From assembly GCF_000276665.1 (NCBI RefSeq), contig NW_004955469.1:10045639-10109638 (forward strand): a stretch of DNA of 64,000 bases, written 5' to 3'. This stretch comes from Chinchilla lanigera. Taxonomy: Eukaryota; Chordata; Mammalia; Rodentia; Chinchillidae. A program made the position numbers and the translations under genes. This document shows positions 34,903 through 45,179 of the stretch, piece by piece; the first letter of the stretch is position 1; each line of letters opens with the position of its first letter. The notes below the pieces were generated by a model. It searched no databases, was not told where the DNA came from, and was given only the letters and a program-made list of their open reading frames with translations.

Positions 34903-35605
34903 ATATAATTCACATGCAACTCAACCTTCTTAAAATGTATAGTTTAGTAGTTTTTAGTATAGTCACAGAGGTGTACAACCATCACTACAGTCAATTTTAG
35001 AACATTTTTACCACCTCGAAAAAGAAATCCCACACCAATTAGCAGCTACTTCCCATTTTCTCTGCCCCCTCCCCCAGCCCCTGGCAACCACAAATCTACT
35101 TTCTGTCTCTATGGCTTTGCCTATTCTGGACATTTCACATGTGGAGCCATACAATAAATGGTCTGTTGTGACTTCTTTCTGTTGACATCAGGTTTTTAAG
35201 GTTCATCATGTTTTGGCCCATATCAATATTTCATTCATTTTTATTGTGGGATAATACATATATTCATAATGTGTGAGTATATATATGTCACATTTTATTC
35301 ATCAGTTTGTCAATTCATGGGCAATTGTGTTGTTTCTACTTTTGTCTATTATAAATAATGCTGTTATAAATACTATATTCAAGTTACAAATTCTCGTATG
35401 TATGTTTTCAAATTCTTTGAGAGGAATGCCTATTCAGGTCTTTTGCTCATTTATAACTGGGTTCTTTTTCTTCTTCTTATTGAGTTGTAAGAGTTTTGTA
35501 TATATTCTGGATAATAGATCTTTCTTAGATATATGATCTGTAAATGTTTTCTCCCATTCTGTGTATCATCTTTTTACTTTCTTGATGTTGCTCTTTGAAG
35601 TTAGC
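34903..35605 (-). mobile_element. L1 LINE 3' region, antisense
   Basis: ATAATTCACATGCAACTCAACC, TACAACCATCACTACAGTCAATTTTAG, CCCAGCCCCTGGCAACCAC, CTATTCTGGACATTTCACATG, TCATCAGTTTGTCAATTCATGGGC, AATAATGCTGTTATAAATAC, TTTCTCCCATTCTGTG: a continuous reverse-complement L1M segment. The ID at 34780-34886 inserted at its edge. Confidence 0.85.
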
Positions 35606-35799
35606 TACTATTCTTAAACTTACTTGTTGAAGTTACTTTGTCTAATGTTTTTGTCTCCTTTTCACTATAATTATATTTATATCTTTCCCATGCACATATT
35701 TAGCATTTCCTACATTAGATCATTCATGTTTTTAAATGAAGATCCAAGTTGCCTTTTCTTGTAAAAATACAAATTACTAATTTAAATAACTGTTACAGG

Positions 35800-35920
35800 A
35801 TTCATATTTAGAACAAATAACTCTTTAAAATTAATAAAGTGGCAAAGAATCCAATAGAAAAATGGACAAAAAACTATGAAAAGCTTCATAGAGAAGGAAA
35901 CATGAGTCGCTAATAAGATA
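35800..35920 (+). mobile_element. L1 fragment, sense
   Basis: GGATTCATATTTAGAACAAATAACTC, then AAGAATCCAATAGAAAAATGGACAAAAAAC and GAGAAGGAAACATGAG matches old L1 sequence found just upstream of the 3' UTR (CCAATTAAAAAATGGGCAAAGGAC). Short. Confidence 0.5.
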
Positions 35921-36210
35921 TGGTCAGATGTGCCCTCTCTGAACCTTGGAAAGCTAGGTGGCTGGATCTGTTGAATGACTGGATGCAGGTTAGATTCTGG
36001 GATCTTGAGGCTGAACTGGGCTTTTTATCAAAACTGGAAGGCCTAGGAAGTCATTAAGTGTCGTTCTTTTAGGGTGACAGGTCCCAAGAATGAGGTGCCT
36101 GCAGATGAAAAGAAAAGTAAGAGAGACAAGAAAAACAAGAGAGGCAAAAGTCTGGGATTGCGGGTCAGGGGTGCTCATAGCTTCTCGGACTACAGCCCTG
36201 ATTACCAATC

Positions 36211-36262
36211 TTAGTCACCTTTTATTTTTTTTATTTAGTTTTTTTTTTAGTCACCTTTTATT
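36211..36262 (-). mobile_element. Tail-only retroposon insertion with 16-bp duplication
   Basis: TTAGTCACCTTTTATT at 36211-36226 is repeated exactly at 36247-36262, separated only by 20 bases of T-rich sequence. This is the footprint of a retrotransposition event that left only an A-rich tail (antisense here). A small tandem duplication is an alternative. Confidence 0.6.
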
Positions 36263-36269
36263 AAGCAAG

Positions 36270-37400
36270 AACCAAGGACATAGCTAGTACAAATGGGCTG
36301 ATGACAAATGGTTTAGTAATTAAAGGATTATCCTTCTCCAGTTCTGCCTCTTATGCTGCTGGCAACAATAGCTGGAGATTATAAATTGACCACTAGTTAC
36401 CAATCCACTACAATCCACCCCGGTCAACTTGATAACCATACACATTTCCTTAATCCAATGGTCTCTAGTGGCAGATATGTGAAAAGTTAACATGTCTTAG
36501 TTTATTCACATTTACATTAATATAACAGTTACATATATACAGTTTTTTACTGACTGAGCTAGCTGGGCTGTATAATGAAGCCTTATCTTTAGAAACCCTA
36601 ACAAATAATAAACAAATCATTGTGTGTCCTCAGTGCTTTCTAATCAAAGAATGCCCTTCTCCACAGTTAAGCCCTAGTGAATCCATTTCTGATCCTATCT
36701 TGTCTCTTAGACTCCAGAACCATTAAATATATCAAACTTCTAGCATTTCTACGAATTTTAAGAACAACCAATTCAGGACTTTTTAAATTCAGTTCAGTTT
36801 AGATTTAAAGGTATTTAAGTCTTCCAAAGGAAGTCTTAGAACTAGGCTTTCTGACTTCAGCAGGTTGGTCTGGACCCAAAGTTTGATAAGAGCAGAGCAG
36901 GGGAAGACCTAGCAGTTCTGCCCACTCCTGACCTAAAAATTTAGAGGCATTCTGGAAAAATTGGAGGCCTTTACACTTAATGACAGTCCTTAATGCCTGC
37001 ATGTAGTAAGGCAGAACATCTAAAGTAGTTGCAAGAGAAAGACAAGCCTACGTAGACCCTGACCTTTGGCCAAAGGGCTCTGAACCCTAAGATTCAGATA
37101 GGCAGCAGCCCAGATTTATCCTAGCAAGCCTCACAGTGGAGCCTTTATTCATTCTGCTTTTAGAGCACTGGCTTGTCTGAGAAATTAAAGTTGTTTCCTT
37201 TTGACAAATCATTTTAAACACTTTTTACATCATTTGCTTGTTTAAGTCCCCATCCTTGTGATACTCATTAAAGAGATAAAACCTTTAAAAACATTAGATT
37301 GTTTGCCCCCTCTTTTATTTTCAAAGAAGAAAAAACAAGTGATAAATGCATTAAAATTATGACTTTTCTCCATTAGTGATTTTTTTTTAGTAGTATAGCA
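36270..37400. other. Intron without recognised feature
   Basis: Mixed sequence with no repeat family I recognise; 36300-36520 (CTACAATCCACCCCGG, CATTTCCTTAATCC) looks like a transposon relic of unknown type. Confidence 0.35.
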
Positions 37401-37404
37401 CGTT

Positions 37405-37582
37405 TCTCAATGTAGGAGTTACATTTATTTTGTTTGGTAGTTCTGTCCTATGCAGCATGGGGCATTGGGTATCCTTGCCCCTTGTGTGCTATGTAAGTAA
37501 ACCCTGTAATTGAGACCACCCCTATGTCTCTGTACATTTCCATATCCCTATAAAGGGGTCTTAGTACCCCCCTGAAAAAGGA
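37405..37582 (-). mobile_element. MER20-like hAT relic, antisense
   Basis: GTTCTGTCCTATGCAGCATGG...GGGTATCCTTGCCCC...GAGACCACCCCTATGTCTCTGTACATTTCC...AAAGGGGTC resembles reverse-complement MER20 (CTGTCCTGTGCATTGTAGG ... AAAATGTCTCCAGACATTGCC). Ends are blurred. Confidence 0.5.
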
Positions 37583-37589
37583 GGTAGTA

Positions 37590-39700
37590 ACTTCTTTTTG
37601 TTGGAGTTCCACATGTTAAACTGAGTACCTTACTAGATTGTTTGAGGATTTTATTTCTGTTCTTAGATTTCTAGGGACCTCAGAAATACTTTACTCTTGT
37701 TCTGTGGTTGTCAGCCCATTACTTTCAGATCAAGATGTCATCTCTTGGAATGTTGTGTTCTAGAGTAAGAGTGCTGTGTAGCTCAGCTTGGCGTACTTTA
37801 GATTTGACTCTCCATTCCTGGCCCCTTCTCTGATATGGTGCCCTTCAAATGGGCTCACAGAGGCATCTGCTTTGATGCCAAAATAATGTTACTGAGGCTG
37901 TTTTTTAAGCGTATTAATTTTTTCAAGTGTGGGCAGCTTCCCCACTAATAAGTTATATTCCAAATTGTATGTGTAGGTTGGTTATTTGGACTCTGGAACA
38001 TGTTTTGCCATGGAAACCATTTAGTACATAGTTAGGTTACCAAGGAAACTGGAGGTACTGAAGGAGCTCATCAAGCCATATTGCCTCCTAACCACATTTT
38101 GAGGCACGGGACCCAGCCCTTTTTCTTTCTCTTTGGTGGCTGTCAGTTACACAGCTCACCTGGCTGACAGAGGAGCTGGCCATGATCCAGCTCCAGCAGA
38201 CTGGGCCCACTTAATTTACCCAATACAAATGCATACACCAGGAGCATCAAAAGCCCAGTCAGATCTTCTTTCAGTAAAGAGAAGTGCAGGGTTCGCAAAG
38301 TTCTGTTGTCACTCAGATCTGGACTGTTACCCAGAACAGCATTGAGTGACTGCCCCTCATTGTGTTCCATACTCATGCCACATCTCAGAGCCGGGGGAAC
38401 GGGCACCAGCATGGGCTTTCCTCTTCCTCACATTTCTAAGTATACTTGTAATAAATAATTGTCCCTCTAGGTAGTCCTGTGGATCTGCAGTCACCCATGG
38501 AAAGCTGTCTAGCTCAGACTGGCATAGGGCCTGTGCAAAAAAGCCTGTTAACTCTGTGACTGAGGCTCTTGAGAATTAATAGCAACGCATTTTGGTGTGA
38601 TAGATGACTAAAACGTAACTCATCCTCATGAAGATAGAAATTAAGAGAACTCCAGCCCATTGTACTGTGCTATACCATACTATACCATACCATACTATAC
38701 TATACTATACTACACTACACTATACTACATTACACTATACTGTACTACACTATCTAAAGACGAGGAATGGAAATGGTTACAGCATTATTATTGTGTTTTA
38801 ATTGTATCTGTTTTTGAAATTAAGCTCAGTATAATTTAAACACTTATTGTGCCTGTTTATAATAAGAGCCTCCCCTGTTCCCTTGGCATAATAGGGTATG
38901 GTCTACATGCTAAGTACTGGCCACACTGTCCTCAGCTCTTTGGTGTTACTTCTTTGGACCTTCCCTTATGTCCTCCTGGTAGGAGTGATGGCTTCCTCCG
39001 CCTTGTCATCACCCTTTGAGGCCTCCTTATCATAGTCTTTTATTCCCTGTCTTTGTATGCTGGCTAGATAATAATAATTTAATTTTACATTTACATGGTG
39101 CTTCCTGCTTTACAGAGCGTATTCTCAGTGATTACTTTTGCAAGCTTGATAGGGTGCACATTGTCATCCCTACTTTTGCAGGTGAGGCAGAGTACTCATA
39201 TCTTCATCTCTGTTTTATAGAGTTAAAATTAATACCTGGCTATCTTATACACTTGCTCATTTTCATAACTAGTCCCAGCAGACCTAGAATGAGAAAGAGC
39301 ATAGTCTTGGGTTATTTGTATAAACCCTGTCACATGCTTCTACTGTTGCTCTCTTCCTAGGCTCTCCTTATTCATGGGCAAGTGGTTGTTGATTCTCTTT
39401 GGATTCTTATTTCAGTGTTCAGCCTCTCTCAGGGAGAACTAACCTCTCTCTAGCTGCTTTAGTAAGTGTTCTAGGCACTTTGGCACATCTTTCTCTTCAG
39501 CAAATTGGCATTTTAGGACAAGCTCATGCTGTAGCATATTAGTGATTTGGTACCTTTGCGTATTTTATAAAGTGAATGAATGCCTTCAGGTATTTGTCTT
39601 GATTGTTAATAATCACATTTTGTTTTATATAGTGTCTTTTCATCCAAAGTATATATTATCTTCTATTATGCAGAAGAGGCTGGTTAAATTATGTGTTTAA
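37590..39700. other. Intron, one microsatellite only
   Basis: No repeat family recognised apart from the pentanucleotide tract at 38670-38753. Short overlapping ORFs at 38133-38412 look like chance. Confidence 0.4.
38670..38753 (+). repeat. (CTATA/CTACA)n pentanucleotide repeat
   Basis: About 84 bp of CTATAC, CATAC and CTACA variants with 5-bp periodicity. Interrupted, so probably an older minisatellite-like array. Confidence 0.9.
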
Positions 39701-39711
39701 AATATTATCAT

Positions 39712-39844
39712 GGTTGAACATGTCAGTGCTTGCCTATAATCCCAGCATTGAGGAGGCTGAGGCAGGAGGATCACAGAGAGTTCAGTGCCAGCCTAGACTA
39801 CATAGTGAGACCCTTTCTCAAAAAAAGAAAAGAAAAGAAAAAAC
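39712..39844 (+). mobile_element. B1 SINE without internal duplication
   Basis: GGTTGAACATGTCAGTGCTTGCC, ATAATCCCAGCATTGAGGAGG, CTGAGGCAGGAGGATCAC and GTGCCAGCCTAGACTACATAGTGAG, then A-rich AAAAGAAAAG tail. A single copy of the CAGCCTAG..CTAC block, unlike the copies at 27878 and 60381. Confidence 0.85.
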
Positions 39845-39884
39845 ACGCAGAAGTGGGGAGAAGGGAGCAGATTTTTTTAAGGCA

Positions 39885-40080
39885 TTCCTGTGAACCAGGC
39901 ATTATATACTTTACATATATGACCTCATTTCATCCTTGCAAAAAGTGTTTTGAGTAGTTAATGTTTTACATTTTATAAGTGAAGAAATTGTGTTTCAGAC
40001 AAGCTAAGTAACTTACACTGCAAGTGAAAAGTAGAAAGGACACTGAAATCTGGGCATGCCTGATTCTAAGGCTCATATCT
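39885..40080 (-). mobile_element. MIR SINE, antisense
   Basis: CAGGCATTATATACTTTACATATATGACCTCATTTCATCC, ACATTTTATAAGTGAAGAAATTGTGTTTCAGACAAGC, TAAGTAACTTACACTGCAAGTG and CTGAAATCTGGGCATGCC are MIR blocks in reverse order. Confidence 0.7.
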
Positions 40081-40089
40081 GTATACTCT

Positions 40090-43000
40090 CCCACATGGCT
40101 TCCTCTTGCCATTTGCAAAGCTTATAGTAACAAACTGAAGGATGCCGTGGACACATGGCTATATGGAGGGAAGAGGGAGAGCTGGAGTATTGCCATTTCT
40201 TTTTCCTGACAACAGCCAGAAGGGGTGAACTTACTCCTTTCTCTTTCCTCTCAAGATCACGGAATTGCTGATGAGCGTTCTGATGTAACTTTGCACTTGT
40301 AACCAAGTTGAGCTAAGATGAACTGACAGAACAATCTGTAGCACTTTAGTGGCTGTTAAAGGAGGAACTGTTCATAGTCATCCCACTGCTGAGCAGTTAG
40401 AAAGCTTGGAAAGAGCTGCGCTTCTCTTGTGGAAAGACAGCGAGGCGGGGAAAGAACAGCGGTGGGAAGTTAGGACTACTGTGCCCCGGGCCTGCTTTCC
40501 TCGTCTGTCTCCAGGCATGTGACTGTAGGTGCCAAGTTCCCTCACCTCTCTGGACTCTGCCACCTGTAAAATGCAAGAACTGAACTGGACCCTTCCAGTA
40601 TCTGAACTTTCATTCTTCATCTTTAAGGAATACATTATTTTTAGAGAATCTTTTAAGACCGTGAGAATGAAGAGAAGTCTCTCACCATTCAATGTCCTTG
40701 CCAGTTAGCTTTTGACAGGGGCCATAGGGCTAACAACTACCAGAGGTCTCACTTTTAAAGAAAATAGAGACCAGCAGAAGGCAGTATTCTAGTCAAAAGA
40801 CAGTTGATATTGGTGGAGAGCAGGCAGGGTCTTTACTGATACCTATGACTTTTGGCTTTGTTCTGTAAGTTCTGAAGGGAACATATGTGAGGTTTTATAT
40901 TTCTCTGAGACACAGTGTCTGCAGCTCTTCAGTGACTCAGGATGACTGAGGAGCCAAGGTCATGGCTCCATGCTCCAGCCAGCTCGACTGCTCCTGGGGC
41001 ATTGAGTAACTGGGATGAAGATGATGGCATCCACTGCACAACCATGTCTTTCTACAGTTCTTGCTGAGCTATAGCTAATGACTAATTACTGGTACTTAGA
41101 TAATAAACATGAGAGTAGCTACAGTTTAGAGCAAGATAATCAGAAATGCTTTCAATAAAAATGTGGTCCTTTCCTTGGCAAATTAAAAAATCTCTGGATT
41201 TCTCTAAATGGAAAGTTTAGTTCAAATTTTTCTTGGAGAGAACTTCTAGACCCTTCTTGAGACAGAAACCACTCTCGGGTATCCGTAATCTCCACAGGCA
41301 GATTTTCCCTCTTTTCATGAGCACTGACACTTCAGGAGGGGCAGGTTCATATGATGTATTGACGGTATTATTTGCTAGGTGCTACAAAAATGTAACAAAC
41401 CTCATATGCTAGGGGCTGATTTTATTTTAAAAGAATGATTTTTAAAGGAATAATTCAAGTGAGTCTATCATGTCAGAATAGCTGAGTAAACTTTCCAAGT
41501 AGGTATGTTTTCCTGAGGAATTTAAGCGGTACTACAGCAGTCCACCCATAGCACTGCTCCTCCATTCTCTCACAAGATCATAGCAGAAACTGAGCAGTCC
41601 ACCTCAAGGTTCCAGACTCTTGAATTAAATAACTTGTAATAAAAATTGATGTGTTCCAAGGCTTTGGGGGCACAGCCTGGGCCCCCTGGAACTGCCTGTG
41701 GTGTGCAGCAGGGCTTTGGGACCTCCTTGCTGGGCTCAGAGTACCTCCCTGAGTCAAGCTATCGAGCACTCTGCTGTATGGAGGGCAGCTTTTCAGCTCT
41801 GGCCAGTGGTGGCAACACAAGCTGTGATTTTTCTCTCTGCCAACTCTTCCCCAGGGAAGAAGTACCTCAACTGCAAGGGGTCTTCTCCATCTCCTAGTAG
41901 AGCCTGAGCCTTTTTTCATCTTGGCACGCAGAGGGGACATTGCAGGAGCTGAGACATGACGAGGGGATAGGAGGCTCACCACGGTGAAGGTGTTCAGGTG
42001 GAGTAGCTGGGGAGACAGGAATGGGTGCAGGAATAACCAGAGAACAAGAACTGGAGAGAGCCGAGGATGAATGGAGCTGCTCACCCTCGCCCACCCTGAA
42101 ATCATGCTACAACAGTACATTGGCATTTGGGTTTATGAAAATAGTGTGATCCCAGAATACCCAAACCAGTGTTAGCATCCCTTGTAAATTTCTCTTGCAG
42201 AGTTAAAGTTCAGAAAGGGAAGGCTTCGTGGAGGAGGTATGATTGAGCAGAGGGTTAAAGAATGGTCCTTAGTACCAGGCATTGAGTATAATTCCGGCGA
42301 TCCACTCAATTTGCTGATAGGTATCACAGAAGGTTGACGTCAAGTTTATGTGCCAGTAGTTCAGGTCTTTATTGTAGTGGGGGGCTTACATGTATGATCC
42401 CATTTCATCCTTGCAAAAACCACAAGAAGTAGGTGATAGTTGTTCTGTGTCTCTGCAAAGCCATCTTTTCCTCCATTCAGCTACATCTCTTCCATCTCTG
42501 TATTTTTCTTTGTAATAAAACCTCGAGCAGTTTTGTGTGTTATTCTTAGTGGGTAACACTTTGATACATTAACACTTCATAACATTTCACTGGAAGGGTT
42601 TTTTTTCCCCCTCCATGGCTTTAGCATTTAAAAATTCAAAGACACATTAAGATTTTGGATCCTGTTTCTTGGATGCTTCTCTTTACAGAGGCTTATTCAC
42701 AAATTGCCTTTTTTCCCCCCTTTGCTCATATGTTTTCTTTATTGGGCATTATATTGATTGGTGTGTTGTTTGCCACACCTATTTTCTGAGCTGCTAGTTT
42801 GTATATTTGAAAGTGCAGTATGAAATACCATAGCAGCCGCTTTTGCTACCTAAATGGCTTTTCATCTACTGTGTTCTGTTCATATACATGTGGGTTTCTA
42901 TACATGGCAGTTTTGAAACACTTTATGAATTCGACTTGTTTTTGGCCAAGACTTTGGAATTAGTAGTCTATATCTTAGCCTCTGAGTTTCTATTTAATTG

Positions 43001-43120
43001 AACCTGTGTTCAAAAGTCATATGTTCCACTGGGTAATGCTGTCTTTGAGACCTCTGAAGTTTTGTTGAACATGTTACGTCAGAGTTTGGCTGTTTTATTA
43101 GCTAGATTTCTGGAACTACA
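40090..43120. other. Intron without recognised repeat
   Basis: No repeat named. Contains the window's longest ORF, antisense 41578-42126 (182 codons, starting MPMYCCSM), proline/serine/leucine-rich with no domain I recognise. It overlaps sense-frame ORFs at 41646-41907 and sits in a locally GC-richer patch, so it is treated as chance or transposon-derived, not as a gene. Confidence 0.4.
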
Positions 43121-43126
43121 GAACAG

Positions 43127-43287
43127 TGTTTCTCCAAAGTGTGGTCCATAGACCACCTGCACTAGCAACTACTTAGTACTTATAGATTTCAGACCTGCCA
43201 AATCAGAATTTGGGGGGGCTCAGAAGTCTACATTTTTACAAGCTGCATTAGGGAGTTGAATGCATACTGAACTTTGAAGACCTCTGC
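43127..43287 (+). mobile_element. MER5A-like hAT relic
   Basis: CAGTGTTTCTCCAAAGTGTGGTCCATAGACCACC, then AAATCAGAATTTGGGGGGGCTC, AAGTCTACATTTTTACAAGC and TGAACTTTGAAGACC matches MER5A block order from left terminal repeat toward the right end. Confidence 0.75.
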
Positions 43288-43289
43288 CT

Positions 43290-44355
43290 CAGTACTTACT
43301 TATTTGGAAGTTGTTGCCTAATTTTTCTCAGAACACATATACATGCATGATTGAGCTTGGACCTTTGATTTGAATCTTATAAAGAAGAAGTAGGGTCATA
43401 CTTCCCCTGGAATTCAGCAGAGTTACAGAGAAAGTTAGATCCCAGCAATATTACTAAAGCCCAAATCTGGTCCATCTCATGCCTGTTGGGCGTGTCTCTT
43501 TAGAGGTATGCAAGAGCAAAGGACCTACACGTGACACTTGGAAATCACCTTCCTGGCTTGTGGATGACTATTTAGTGCATTAGACGTTAGAATATAACCA
43601 ATCTAAGCTCTGGAGCCTTATAATAATAGTAATTAAGATAATGATACTTTGTACTTCTCAAGTGTCTTTAAACTGAAGGCCTTAAAGTGCTATATTAAAC
43701 AAAGTATGCAACACCTAGGTAAGAGAGGTCAGTGTTGTTTCTCAGTTTATAGATTCAAAACCTAAAGGTGAATATGAAAATTTAGCTTGGACATTTTTCT
43801 TGAATAATGACATTAAACTTGAAGAAGTGGGAGTTTTTCAAAGGAAACATTTTGATTTGAGTGTTTAGGAGTGGTCGCAATAGGATGGTAGCTTTTTTTG
43901 GCACTGCAGGGTATATCCTGCATGGAAACAGCCATATCTGGTTACCCTAATTAATGTTTTTAATAATAGAGGTGTTTGGCCGGAAAATACCATCCTTTTT
44001 TTGTGTGTATTAAGTCCCATATTCTTTTTGGCTCCTTCTTCTGCCTCTTCCGGCCTTTATTTTTAAATCATTTATAGGCTCAGAGAGTGTTCAAAACAAC
44101 AACTACAAACCTTTTAAAGATCACACGGTCAGGCTCCTTTGTTTTACAGAGCAAAAAATTGGACACTAGTACAAGTTTTAATAAAAGATAGGCTGAAAGT
44201 GGCAGAGAAAATGTATATGTGGAAGAAATGCCAACAGCAGGACTATCAGCAAAGTTCTTAGTATTTGTGTTCTTTATGTCTTTTCTCCAACAAGTATTTT
44301 AAATGAATACGATCTAGAGTTAAGAATCAACTGAGATCTTTCACAGAACATGGTT
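43290..44355. other. Intron without recognised feature
   Basis: No repeat or gene signal that I can name. Confidence 0.4.
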
Positions 44356-44357
44356 TG

Positions 44358-44446
44358 GTTAGCCCAGGCTGGCCTCAAACTTGCAGTGATCTTCCTGCCA
44401 CAGCATCCCTAGTGCTGGGATTACAGGCATGCACCACCATGCCCAA
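44358..44446 (-). mobile_element. B1 SINE fragment, antisense
   Basis: GTTAGCCCAGGCTGGCCTCAAACTTGC, GATCTTCCTGCCACAGCATCCC and GTGCTGGGATTACAGGCATGC. The right part of the element (its tail side) is missing; the left end meets an ID insertion. Confidence 0.85.
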
Positions 44447-44450
44447 CTTC

Positions 44451-44454
<4 letters not shown>

Positions 44455-44503
<49 letters not shown>
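44455..44503 (+). repeat. (TA)n(TG)n microsatellite
   Basis: About 15 TA units followed by about 10 TG units, lying where the ID element's tail should be. Confidence 0.95.
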
Positions 44504-44504
<1 letters not shown>

Positions 44505-44582
44505 TTTCCAGTATGAGGAATCAAACTCACAACCTTGCGCTTGTCAGGCAGGCACTGTGCCACTGAGCTAAACCTCCAGCCC
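44459..44582 (-). mobile_element. ID SINE with microsatellite tail, antisense
   Basis: ID body CAGTATGAGGAATCAAACTCAC, CTTGCGCTTGTCAGGCAGG, CACTGAGCTAAACCTCCAGCC, with the A-tail replaced by (TA)n(TG)n. Target-site duplication CTTCATTTATAT at 44447-44458 and 44583-44594. It inserted next to the B1 fragment. Confidence 0.9.
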
Positions 44583-45008
44583 CTTCATTTATATTTTTTG
44601 AAAACCTAGACTTGTGACCTCACAGTATTTTCTTGCTATTCCTTTTAAATGTTCACCCACTTGCTTTGGCTATATCATCCTTTTTTTTTTTTTTTTTTTT
44701 AAATCTCTTTTGCCTTTGTAAGCTAAAACTTTTACAATTTAAGTATTTATTTCAAAAAATAAAATTGAATAACATTTTTTAAAAATCTTGAAAGTCAACA
44801 TTTTAGAAAAAGCAGATTAAATGTAAGGAAAAATGTACCAGGACCATTCTGGAATCCTTGGCTGCTTTGTTTCAGCAGCTGTGGAAGTAGATAGTTCTTT
44901 ATAATCACAACTTTTAGCTTCAAGTTGTTCAGCTGCAAGTAGCACAGCCCTTATGGTTGATTAATGGTGCCTTTTGTTTTATATATACGATGAGGAGCAG
45001 CTCCTAAG

Positions 45009-45170
45009 TGTCTTGGTTACTTTTCTGTCGTTGCTGAGACAAAATACCCAACTCCCAAAATGAAGGAAGGAAAGGTTTATTTAGCTCACAGTTTGTGGAG
45101 GTTTCAGTCCATACTTGGCTGGCTCCGAGGCAGAAGATAGCAAAGCAACAAGAGCAAAGAGGAATGGCAG
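45009..45170 (-). mobile_element. MaLR-type LTR 3' end, antisense
   Basis: GGTTACTTTTCTGTCGTTGCTGAGACAAAATACCC, GGAAGGAAAGGTTTATTTAGCTCACAG: in reverse complement this reads ...GAGCTAAATAAACC...GGGTATTTTGTCTCAGCAACG..., the polyadenylation region and 3' end of the LTR type seen at 5785-6138. Confidence 0.55.
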
Positions 45171-45179
45171 CCGATTAAG

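Noticed and set aside
38670..38753. CRISPR-like or satellite array
   Set aside because: Five-base periodicity without spacers: an interrupted pentanucleotide microsatellite.
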